A DNA stretch of 64,000 nt, from NCBI GenBank assembly GCA_022560025.1, contig JAFISE010000039.1, positions 157,320-221,319 of the forward strand, read 5' to 3'. Position 1 is the stretch's first letter. Each line of letters starts with the position of its first letter. The position numbers and the translations under genes were made by a program. The notes under the pieces are model-generated. The model was not told the DNA's origin and made no database searches. It saw only the letters and a list, made by a program, of their open reading frames with translations. This document shows, one piece after another, positions 23,159 through 34,050 of the stretch. Origin of the DNA: Stagonosporopsis chrysanthemi. Lineage: Eukaryota; Ascomycota; Dothideomycetes; Pleosporales; Didymellaceae.

Positions 23159-25219
23159 TCAATCTTTCCAATTGACCTGTCGGACTTCGGCGGGATTTCC
23201 AAGAGCCACACAGTCTGCGGGAATATCCTAATAGTAATCAGCTTTTGCTCTGCAGAGTATTGGCACTGAAAAAGCAGACTTACCCGGACAACAACAGATC
23301 CAGCTCGAATGATTGCATTATTGCCGATGCGAACGCCAGCCTCGATGACGCATCCATCACCGATGTAGACATTCTCACCAATATAGACCTCGCGAGCAAT
23401 TTCGGTGCCCTTACTGCCCTTTAGCATCTTGGCGTCAGAGGGTGCTTTGATAGTTGAGATGGTTACACGAGCGCCGATCTTTGTGTTCCTGCCGATTGCG
23501 ATTCTTCCGGAGTCAAGAAGCTGGGAGCTGGGCCCGATCACGACGTTATCTCCAATAGAGATGTTGTAACCGTAGTCGCAGTGGAAGGGTATAGCAACAT
23601 GAATGCCACCGCCAAGATGGCCTGTGATTCGATGTTCACCTTGACGATGGTAGATCCATCTAGCAGCTATGATGTACTCAAACTGTCGCTGGCGCTCACT
23701 TGCAGCAATTTGCACAGCCGCATTACTGAGACTATTGAAGCGGTACACTGCTCCTGAGCATTGTGCACGCTCATCAATAAGTACATCAGTATATGGAAGG
23801 AATGGCTCTCCAGCCAACATTTTATCCTTTTCGCTTCTGGGCGGCAATACTGGGTGCGAGTAGCGTGGAGGAGAGGGGGCAGGGGGCGCAGCTGCCATTG
23901 GAGCCATGGTCAAAGGAGGGGGCGGAGGGGGATGCGATGCATGGTGGTCATGGACAGGAGGCCTCTCATGAGCTGGTGCGGATGGAGGAGGCTGGGCATA
24001 CTGCGTGGGCTGTATCGCTATTGCCGCATGGCCCGGAGTCGATTGGCTCATAGTCTGAGGAGTATGGTGATACACCCGAGGATTGTGCTGTCGCTGAGGA
24101 GGTGGAGGCGGCGGTGGGTGCTCCGACTCATATCGCGGAGAGTCAGTCCAGCCTTTCGTCCAACTGCTCGATGTGCTGGCAGGTTGCGCGTTAGTGTGTG
24201 TTTTCAATTTGGTGGGCGCAGGTCCAAACTCACGGTGGTTTACGTTCCTGTTCTTCTCCGCTGACAGGCCTCACTCGAGCACCGTCGCCGCCGTTAGACT
24301 CGGAATACGGCTTGTGAGTGGGCTCGCAATGCGGAATATGTACTTGGTTGCAGACACCACACCTTGCATAGCGTGCAGGTATCTCAGCTGAAGACACGCG
24401 CTCTTTCGCCTGCAGTGCTGGTGGTGCTTTTGAGGCAGTGTCTTTTGGCCATGATGTCTTGTTGGCATATCCCAAGCATTCGAAATTGCCGCGTAAGCAA
24501 TTGTTGCACTTGGGCTTTGCTTCATCACACTTCTTCTTGCGTTTTCGACAAGTACCACAGCCCGTCTTGGTCCTGTTGGCGAATTGTCGTTTTCGTCCGA
24601 CCTTCTTATGGTCGTGTTGGTCGAGCATGCTCTGTTCTGTAACACCATCTTCATACTCGTGAGCATCGCTCATGTGCGGCGGTGGCATGTGGTGAGGTGG
24701 CTCCATGGGACGAGAGTCGTGATGATGGTGTTCTTGGTACTCTGTAGAGTCGACATTCCAGCGACGCTCAGGTTGCAGTCGATCGATAGGAGGCAGTGTG
24801 CGCTGAAGAACCTCTATGCTTGGCTTCGGCTCTGGATAGGATACTGGTGGTGAGAGCACGGCAGGTATGGGTCCTTCTCTCGAAGACGCATGTTGTCCTT
24901 GACACTCGGGTGAATGCGAGCGTTTCCTCTTGAAAGGGCTGTCCGGAGATCGATCTTTGGCGGTCGCGGTGGGCGAGACAGGGTGGCTGGCTGGAGGAGA
25001 AGTAGGGTCTCGTGGCGCAGAGGCCCAGGCTGTGACGCCGTGCCGGGCGGTCGATGTGTGTGTCGAAGATGGCATTGGTGGTCCATTGACCGCAGTAAAG
25101 GCAGGCGCAAATGGGTCCCCAAGCTTCTCTTTCAGCATGAAAGGCGCAGTGTTGGTGACGGGCATGTGCAGCACAGCAGACATAGTACTGGATTGGGCCG
25201 CGGTGCCGGGGTGGTCCAA
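23159..25219 (-). CDS. Zn2Cys6 DNA-binding domain fused to a maltose-acetyltransferase-like left-handed beta helix
   Basis: Three minus-strand exons (24234-25219, 23284-24175, 23159-23227) join in frame to 648 residues. Residues 221-248 are a zinc cluster, C-x2-C-x6-C-x6-C-x2-C-x6-C, with RKRKKK. A second Cys/His group (CGVCNQVHIPHC, about 290) follows. Long Pro/His-rich linkers lead to a Mac-type domain (about 443-505, KDKMLAGEPF) and hexapeptide repeats of an LbH fold (about 525-640: ISIGDNVVIG, IAIGRNTKIG, VYIGENVYIG). The last exon adds DIPADCVALGNP, the usual family end. The loop that carries the catalytic His in maltose/galactoside acetyltransferases (THPLD type) reads IKAPSD. No PF04082 domain is present. 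It is probably nuclear; acetyltransferase activity is doubtful. Confidence 0.88.
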
Positions 25220-27360
25220 GACGAAAAACAGGCCAGGCAGCTTGCTGGCAAGGTACTCACGGACAAGCTACTCACAGGCTTTGACGGAGTCGTTCCCAAG
25301 AAGTGACCTGGGCGTGCTGTTGGTGCTGGGCGCGATTTGCAAAGAGGCAGGCTTGTTTTGTTCGGCCCAGTCATGCAGCACTGCAATGCCGCCTGAGACC
25401 GAAATGACGGGGACACGCGGTGACACGATGAGCTGATGCTTTGCGGTTCCACGACGCAAGAGGCGGCTTTCGCGCTTACAGCTGGCGTCGAGGTGGCAGC
25501 CGGGCGAAATGGCGACTCAGCCGTGCAGGCGGTGGCTTCCCGGCGGTGGCAGCGGGCAGCGGGCAGCAGGCAGCAGGCAGCAGCAGAGGGCAGCAGCAGA
25601 GGGCAGAATGGCGAGGGCGCACAGCGACAGTCACGCTGAGGGTGCAGGTGCCATGGGTGGTCGAGTCAATGCGGGGTGGGTTTGGTGATGGCGGTGATGC
25701 CAATCGGGAGCAGAGCCACCCGCAGCGGCGAGAGCAGTGTATAAGACAGCAGAGTCGGAGGAGCTCTGCCCTGGAGCGAGGGGCGTCCCGAGCAGGCGCA
25801 GCTGCCAGCGGATGGGGCAGAGATCACGAAGGCGGCTGTTCCTTTGGCTTGCTCTGGAGCACAGATGTCGCACCCCGGTCGGCGCGTGTGATTGGACGCG
25901 CTGGCCCGCCCATGCGCGCTTGTCCCACACGAGATCTCCGACGAACGTCGACAGAACGCAGCATAGACGAGCTAAGAGCGCGGTTCCTTCGAGTCCCACG
26001 CAACCGACCCTGCATTGGAGCTCCAAACCACGTTTTTGGGCGAAAAAGTCGCGTCTACAGCCCTAGAGGCCATCGCTGGGTGTAGTGGAGGGGGGATGCC
26101 TCGAGCGGCGCACATGGTTGGCACTGACCACCAGTGCCCCGTGATTGGCTGCCGCCTCCCGGCGTCACGGCAAGCCAAGTTGATCGGCCAGGACGCGTTA
26201 GCGCCGCGGAACTGCTCCAGTTCGGCGCCCATTGGCGGCAGTGCAGCAAGGCCATCACCCAGGGCTGGCGTTGGCGCAGCTGGCGCAAGCTGTCCAGTGT
26301 CAGCACCCCGAGGGCGCTTTCCTATCTGCTGCCGCGGGCAGGCGCGCCCGCTGCCAGTGCTGCCGCCGCCCAGCGTCGACCATTCGCCCAACACGGCCGC
26401 CGCCGTGCGCCGGCGCGCATGACGCTGTTCCTGCGTGCGTATCGCCCGCGGTGCAGCACAGCACCGGCATGGACGCTTGCGCGCTCGCCGCTGGAGCTGT
26501 GGCTCTCGCGGCGGCCAGCGCTTGGCAGTGCCTGCTGCTTGCAGTGCCTGCCCGTCTGGTTCCACCACCAGCACCAAACAAGAAGGCCCCGCTGGGGCCT
26601 CGCAATGCTCTGTACACAGCACAGTACCTGACCTATGTTGCATTATCAAGTACCGCGCCGCATCCCGAGCACCCCCCACGCCCTGGCGCAGTGGCAGAGC
26701 CTGGCTCGTCGGCCCTTTGGCCTGAGCCTTGCTCTTCACCTACCTCACTGCGCCTAGATGCCGCGCAGCGATGCTGTGCGCCGCCCATTCCTCGCCCGGC
26801 CTGCATCATGCCGGCTGGCCCTCGACTGCCCCCCCCCTCCCCCCATTCACCTTGCAGCCTGTGCAGTGTGTGCAGCGGACATTTCGCTGTTGGCTGCTCG
26901 GCCCGCCCCTCACTGCCCGGTGCCCTGCCAGAAGCCCTGCCACCCAGCCCAACACGCCTCCGGCGAGCCGCCATTTTGATCGGCTAGACAGTAGCCTAGC
27001 CGTGACCTGTTGGATTATGGTGTTGCTCATCATCAGGCGCTGCCCGATCGGTCACGCTCCTGTGCATTCTTGCCAATCCCCAGTGTCGCCCCTTCCGTCG
27101 CCATGCATCGGCCGCCGAACAAACTGTTGCCATGATACCCACGGCTGTATCTCGGCGACTTTGGGTTGCGAGCCCTGTTCGACGCGTATCGACCACAGAC
27201 ACATGTCGTCTCGCAATAATCCAGCAGTGTGTTTCTTGAACGTGCGCCCCGTTCCGCTCCCGTTAGCGATCAGACATGCCACTGGTACGCGTTGGCACTG
27301 CGCCCCCGCTGTGCCGGAATTCATCGAGTGCAACTTCATTCCTTGCTGAACAGCAAAAAT
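25220..27360. other. GC-rich intergenic region with CAG tract
   Basis: Upstream of the fusion gene. The DNA is markedly GC-rich, so overlapping long open frames appear on both strands (for example about 25976-26739 minus and 26232-26987 plus). Their products are arbitrary Arg/Pro/Ala mixtures without domains, and I do not call them genes. It may include a long 5' leader or promoter of the fusion gene. Confidence 0.55.
25549..25606. repeat. Degenerate CAG/GGCAG tandem repeat
   Basis: Repeats such as GCAGCGGGCAGC, GGCAGCA and CAGCAGAGGGCAG follow each other over nearly 60 bases, a slipped-strand type minisatellite in non-coding GC-rich DNA. Confidence 0.8.
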
Positions 27361-28659
27361 CAACCATACCACACTGAGCAGTGTCCGGCTACAGGATTCG
27401 TGCGCTTATGCTCGCCTGGAATCCTACCGCCCCTGATGTGGCTAGTAAGCATGAGTGGATGCCGTTGCTTTAAACGCGGACCCACGCGTTTATTATTTTC
27501 GACGCTTGTGTCTCAAACGGGCATGGGCACGGCCTTGACAGGCCTCTTCAGTCTCAGGCCTCCACCATCTGTCCGTTATTTCGGTATGTACACACCCATG
27601 TGGAACATCAAAAAAAAATTATTGTGGTCTCCAGCGAGTTACCTCCGTGGTGTTGGATAAACTTTTAGCCTCGAAAATTAGGGGAAGCTTCTGACGACTT
27701 TTGTTCCTGACGGGCATTGTCCGTGAGACCAACAACGGGCATCTTCATTGTCGGAGCCATGCCGCCGGTCGCATTTGGATTGCGGCACAGTTTGCAACGA
27801 ACTGGAGCATTTGCCTCGCTTGTACAGCGTAAAAACTTCCACTGTGCGTCAGATTTCAAGAGCGTGACGTTGGTCTCGCCGAATGGCTCCTATTTCCGAG
27901 CGTCCTGCAGCCTGCCCCTATGGATCGCAAAGTGACTGCGGACAGCTACCTACCGCGTCCTACTTATGCGGCAGACTCCTATTCGGATGTACCAACCGAC
28001 TGCAGATTGCACGTTCATGGCTCAGATTGCACAATCACAACAAAGGATATCTAACCTCCCCTGTCTCGATGACTTCGTAATGTCGCCGACCAGTTTACTC
28101 TTGGCTGCACTATTTTCAGGAAGTTCGCCACACAGTGTCTTCATGGCGGATGTGGCACAGTCACGACGCAACCCTCCCATCACCAGGATGTCGTACTGGG
28201 CCAAGTATTGGCGGTGATTGCACTGCTGTAGGCGCCATTATGCCAATGGCTCGGCACTACATCATCGAGTATCTGTTCTGAACAGACCGGAGGGCAAAAC
28301 GTGACACTAGGTCCAGTAATCGAAATACAGAAGCTCAGACAGCAGGAAAAAAATGCGAAGGATCAAGGATTCCGAATGACCAGCCAGGAAGGTAGTATGC
28401 GCGCGGGGCGGAGAAGCGCGAGAGAGCGGCAGGCATGTGCGCAATCGGCACCATACGTCCGCTGTACACCCCGGCGCCTGTCCCATGCAGAGTCGGTGAA
28501 CATTTGCACGAACGTCGGCGCTTGCATTACCGCTTCCAGCCACCAACGTGACGTCGCTCAGACGACGACAGACGTGCGGCTCTATGTGGGATTAAGTTGG
28601 CGCACCTCAATAATGTCTGGAGCCTTGATGAGAAGAAGGAACACAACATGGAACTTGCT

Positions 28660-28872
28660 GTACGTGCACACTGATAGAGGCGCTGCGACCCGTCTTTACT
28701 ATGCCACCCTAACCCACTTTAACAAAACGTTGCCATCTGTAAAGAAGACTTAGCTAAGTACACCCTGCAAGTACAACATTTACCTAAGGAAAATCAAAGG
28801 CAATGTGTACCAACATTGATTCATTACAACACTAACAATCTAGGGCCTTCAGAACTTGCACATTTCCCACTC
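28660..28872. repeat. Diverged repeat copy A, RIP-like
   Basis: Aligns over about 200 bases with 30858-31052 in the same orientation. Shared blocks include GTACGTGCACAC, CGCTGCGACCC and CTTGC-CAT-TCCC. In the first 95 aligned bases I count roughly 20 transitions and one transversion, plus small indels. No coding capacity is visible. Confidence 0.7.
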
Positions 28873-30857
28873 CTAGACCGACAAAGTCGAAAACGTGAAA
28901 GCGATCACTGTGACATGTTCATCGTCAAGTACATCGACAATCTGCGCGACCATGTTCAGTCGGAATGGTCAATCACACATTCCAGGTCATGGATAAAGTA
29001 AGGCGGCTGCAGGATCCTTAACTACACTGCATTTAGTTCCAGTAACATGCGAACGCTCATGCGTCGTTTGCTTGCACGTCTCAAAACACGTTGACCAAGC
29101 GAAAGCGATCATCTTGAAGAGACTGTCCCCGTATCAAGTCAACGCCAGAGACATTTTGCGCATGGAATCGCCGTCGGACCAATAGAGCCTGGCATTGCGA
29201 ACTCGTCAATCATACATGTTCAACTTGAGATCTACACCAAACGAGATCGAGTTCACAAGGAGCATACATCTAAACAGATATCCCGCACTTCCGCCACCAC
29301 GTCTGCTACATGAACGGCCGAATATGCCATTCGACGACCACCAGACATCCTCATTCGAAAGGACCTACTCTAGGTTTATTCGCTACCCCATATCAGATGC
29401 CCTTACGCTCGCGAAAGAGATGGATGCTCTCAGTCCAGCTTACAAACAGAGCACGGATGATGCTGGTACCAGAACGTCAGCCAAACATGCACGGCTCACC
29501 CACTCAATCGCCAACTCAGAGTCATCGATCGCTATGCTAGCAAGTTTTCTTTGACAAGACAGCACGTCAATCCTGTCTTCTACCTTCCCATTGAGGACAA
29601 AGGCCTGAGAAATTAAACAGTATGCGCCACCCCAAGGGTTTAATAAGGACCTTTGAGCTATGTACCTACGCCTCACCGACAGACGTGCGACAGTTCTGCC
29701 GGTGGAGCTGCGTCTTCGTGGATCTGAACCTAGTTGATAAATCATGTGGCAACTGAGATGGGGCGGACCCAATATTATGAAAAGTATGGTCACACCCAAT
29801 CATTGAGGCATCAGATGTGGAGCACATGCATGGACGGACCTTTCCTCTGAGGACTGGCAAATGCGCCGGTTCCGAAAGACCATTTCAAAGGCCGAACGGC
29901 TATCGAACGTCAGCCAAACAATTAAAGTCCGACCACAGATTTGGACAGAAACAGACGGGTCAAGAACAAAATGGCAACTGTATAATGACCCGAAGCGCCG
30001 TGTCCAACGCATTGTTAGCAGCTTCACACCAGTCCGCTCTTACGCTCTGCTACAACAATGCTCTTAATGTTGTTTCCTTCGTAAATGAGGAGCGAATTAC
30101 GACTTTCACAAAAGTGAAGCTCCACCAAGCAAGCAAGAAGCAACAGCTCCAGGAAAACGAGAGAGTTTACATGATCGACCTCTGGAGTAGATAGCGGGAC
30201 TTGCTACACGGTCGTCTTCGTGTACGGCATGTCGACGGCCAGAAGACCTGCCGATTCTTTGCCGATCGTACGCAGCACCAAAGGAAGAATCAAAGTGCTG
30301 TGTGCTTCATCGCGTACTCACGCCCACCTAGCCATTTTGTCCCAAGGCCCGATGGAGTTTCGCAACTGGCCCTGACTCATGGGAGCACTGTATTCCGGTT
30401 CTTAGATATGCACAGTCGGCTTGGAGTTTGGCGTAGTCAGAGCCGCCCGCGCTATTGCATAGTATAGCAACGCGCGATGCATGGACTGGGGATTATATAA
30501 TCATCATCCCCACGCCAGTCTACTACGAGCAGATGGATCTATAGGATCGTGAAACCCGATCACAAGAGTATCAGGAGGGGCACGGAATCAAATCGTCAAA
30601 ACGTTACAACATGGGACATGCTATACGAAGATGCTCTTTCCCTCTGAGCAGTTGTTGTTTGGGACAATATGCCCCTAAAATGGCTGCAGCAACCCCAACG
30701 GATTTGCTAAATTTCTTTGCACAAAAAATATAGTGTTCACTACTCTCTTACTCCAAGCTACTCAAGTTGGACTTCGGCTGTGTTCCAGTGTAGCGCGTAC
30801 AGAAGAGTAATCGAGGGTAGCATGTATCTGATCGGTCAAAAGAGACCTAGCTCCTTC

Positions 30858-31052
30858 GTACGTGCACACCAGTGGAGACGCTGCGACCCATCTCTACTAC
30901 ACCACTTCAACAAAGTATCGCCATCCACAAGGACCTAGCTGACTGCACCCAACGGTGTTTAGCTGCGACGAATCGAAAGCAATATCCACCAACACCAACT
31001 CATCGAAGCGCCGATAATCTGGGACCTGCAGGACTTGCGCATCTCCCGCAAC
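30858..31052. repeat. Diverged repeat copy B, RIP-like
   Basis: Partner of 28660-28872, about 2.2 kb away in direct orientation. It keeps more C and G at the sites where copy A has T and A, though changes go both ways. The element boundaries cannot be fixed because similarity fades at both ends. Confidence 0.7.
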
Positions 31053-32349
31053 ATCTTGCGCAAGACAATTGTCCGTCATCCTATATGCTGTAGGCGCGAC
31101 TCGTGGGGCTCACTTCCTATCTCAGAACTCAGCACAGAAAGTCAAAGCTGGAGACGTTGCCGCCAATCACACCAATGCAATTGTAGTGACAAGCCACGAA
31201 TGCGGCCCTCAGCCCTTTTCAGGATTGAGAAGCACAGATAACTATCTTCGCGGCAGACACGGAGGTTCGACTGAAATTATGACTGGTCGTCTTCGTGCAG
31301 CAACGCCCGAATCCATCGGGCTCTCGGCCCCGAGTAAAACTAACCGCCCTGATCTCGACCCCGCCTCCAATACGACTTGAACCGCGGGCCGTTGTCGCAT
31401 CAATTCGCATACCTACTTGCTACTGCAAAAGGAACACAAGGTGACATTAGAGACGGCAGGAAGCGGTGCTGCACATGCGCACGTGGCGCAACTCCACAGC
31501 GGCAATGAGAAGTAGGACCGACATACTGCCTTGCTGTGCGCGCCTCGTAGTCAGGCCGTCGAGGCTCAAAATCCGTTAGTGTTGCGTATGACAGCAGAGC
31601 GCGCGTCTATCTCCACACATGAAATTGGCTCTCTGCGTCGACATATGCGCTGCCGTAACGAGCACGTTCGTGGTTCGCTGGTAAAGGCGCATGCAACGAA
31701 TGCACACCGATGAACAACATGAGGCAAAGGTAAGGCGGACAGACTGGATTCACTACATGGCAGCGCTTATAAATCTGATGCGGCGTGTTGTTGCCGATGC
31801 CTGAGTGTCAAAACAGTACCAATAGTACTGAAGGTGATGACGACCCGATTTTGCACTTTGCTCGGATTGGACGTCGAAATACCAGCGCCTCAGGTACGTC
31901 GAGTTCTCGTGTTGAGTCCATGAGCAAGCACTTTGAGCTTGTTCGTGCTATTACTCAGGCGTAGTGTTACAGCAGACCAGGTGCCGCATTGCTTACCTGC
32001 AGACACGTCTTGTCTGTGTCATCGCCTTCGAAATCTGAGTAGACTGCAAAGCTTCCCTCTATCCACTAATCTTCGGTTGATCGAAGGTGTATGTTCATGC
32101 AGCAGAGGTTTGTAGCCATGCCAGCAAGGACGTCGCTCAACCAAGCTGCCTGTTCAAACAAATCCTGTGGTATGTTTCCTAAGTCTTAACTTAAGGTCTT
32201 GAGATACTAACAAGGATGCTAGATCCATTTGTACTGTTTCGTATATCACGTGTTCCATTACACCCTCCGCTCAATCCTGTGTTATCTCTAGTTGACCAGT
32301 GCGACTCTATGACTCTTTCTTCAGTATCATCGTCCCTTCTCTATCTCGC

Positions 32350-33550
32350 TCACATCACTGCGCAAGACTTCTCATGCAATGCCTTAAGATACTTTGCCCT
32401 CATCTTCACCTTCTCCTCCTCAAGCTGCAAGGCCAACTTCTTCTCAAAATCATCCGCTTGTTCCTTCGTCCTCGTTTCCTGCTCCAGCCGCATCTTCTCT
32501 TGAGCCAGAACTAGCTCCTCAATCCGCTGGCGCTCATTCGCAACAATCTCGTCAGCCATCGCTTGCAGTTTCGCATTGTCCTCGCGCTGCTTACGCAGCT
32601 TCTGCTCAAAATCCGCCTTCAGCGCGTCGCGGCTCTCGTCCCACTCTTTACACAGCCGTGTCTCCAGCTCGAGAATCTTGCGCTCATACATTTCCCTTAG
32701 GCGCTCCATCTCCGACACCAGCGCAGCACCAGCGCTCGTGTCGTTGAGCGGCTTTTTCTCATCGTTGAGCTCCCTCTGGATGGCGAGCGTGATTTTTGCT
32801 CTGCGCCCGATGAGATAGCGGAGGATCTCCATGCCAGATGTCTCGCGCCTGTCGTGTCGCATCACCATACTGCCGTGTTCGATCATCTTGCCCCATAGAC
32901 TGGGTTCCTCTTTCAATTGCCTCTCGCGCGCCTCGCCCTTGGGCATATCGTGGGCGACCGAGTCCCACATGGTGGTGGCGAGGACGACGCTTCCCAGGTT
33001 GTCCTCGCCGCAGAGGCCGCGGAACATCTTCAGATTCTTGACGCCAGACCCGCCCACGCGCACATCCGGGATGCGGTGCAGGTAGATGATGCCTGCGAGC
33101 TTGAGCTTGGCGGTGTATGCCGAGGACAGCCAGCCTGAGATCTGCAGGAGTATCTCTGTATCTGTGCGTTCTGTGTCGTCAAATCCCGGGGTGTCGACTA
33201 GGTAGATCTTCAGGCTGTCTCCGAAGCTACATGGCACCACTTCGACATCCTGAGTGCCTGCAGAAGACGAGTTAGCGGAACACTTCTGAGGCAACCTGTC
33301 AACAGCTTACAAGAGTCTAGCTCATGGCCGACAATAAGCTTGTGATCTGAAAAGAGGTTGATGAAGCTGGTCTTTCCACAGCCTGTAATCCCCATCACTG
33401 CTATGATGATATCTTCGGGGCTGGTGAATCACATTAGTGCGTGAAACGTGAAGAGGTAACAGATCGAAGCACTCACGTCAGACATGGCGGTTCGGAAGTA
33501 GAAAGAATGCTATCGGTCCGTGGTCGATTCGAGGGCGTCAAATATGCCAT
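32350..33550 (-). CDS. AIG1/GIMAP-like GTPase with coiled coil and CaaX end (GTPase 1)
   Basis: Minus-strand exons 33477-33550, 33311-33420 and 32350-33257 give 363 residues from the ATG at 33550; junction codons AC|C and T|GC are in frame. G1 is GITGCGKTS, G2 the Thr after the second intron, and G3 DTPGFDDT. The usual G4 place reads TTMWD instead of T/NKxD. From about residue 215 the chain is a long charged coiled coil. It ends CAVM, a CaaX prenylation box, so membrane anchoring is likely. Family members are P-loop TRAFAC GTPases, with immune or organelle roles in plants and animals; the fungal role is unknown. Shares both intron positions with the two next GTPase genes. Confidence 0.85.
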
Positions 33551-34050
33551 AGCAGATGTCAAATTCGCTGACAGAGTGGCAACTTGTGCGCGCTGTGTTG
33601 GTTCTCATCGACAATGGTGCCTGTTTAATCTTCGGTGTAGACAGACGCGAAACAGCAGGCTGAGTTGGGCAGCAGTGAAGGATGACGCTCGTGCTGGCAT
33701 GCGCTCACTACCACTAGGTCATGTAGGGTCGTATATGCTGTCACACGGCCCCACTTTGCTGTGCATGAACATGCAAGCGATAGCATGTCACGATTGGTAC
33801 AACACATCCTGCATGAACCGACTGCAAAGTTGGAATGTCTTGGTTGTTCGGACGGATTATGCAAGGCGTTCACCAGAATTCTGGGGCTTGACCTCTCAAT
33901 CTCCGAGGGTTGCCATAGTAGTGGATTCAGATCGGAGACGTGAAAACCGTGGAGGCTGATGGAGTCTCAACCACTGATTTCAATTGTACACTTGCTGTCG
34001 ATTGCTTTGGAAACGAAAGTTGCGGAGGCGCCTAGTTTGTACCTCGCGAC
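33551..34050. other. Intergenic region between GTPases 1 and 2
   Basis: Promoter region of GTPase 1 and 3' flank of GTPase 2. An open frame at 33441-33959 (plus) overlaps GTPase 1 antisense and has no recognisable domain, so it is not called. Confidence 0.5.

Larger units (their letters stand above)
27361..32349. other. Gene desert with degenerated repeat DNA
   Basis: Five kb without a supportable gene. All open frames are shorter than 160 codons and have no domain or signal. The base composition is clearly poorer in GC than the block to the left. Two diverged copies of one sequence (28660-28872 and 30858-31052) lie inside and differ mainly by transitions. I read the region as decayed transposon or duplicated DNA. 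Confidence 0.6.

Noticed and set aside
25976..26987. Two 250-codon open frames on opposite strands in the GC-rich block
   Set aside because: They overlap each other, have arbitrary Arg/Pro/Ala composition, no domain, and are expected by chance in high-GC DNA with few stop codons.
33441..33959. 172-codon plus-strand open frame between GTPases 1 and 2
   Set aside because: Overlaps the first exon and introns of GTPase 1 antisense and shows no domain.
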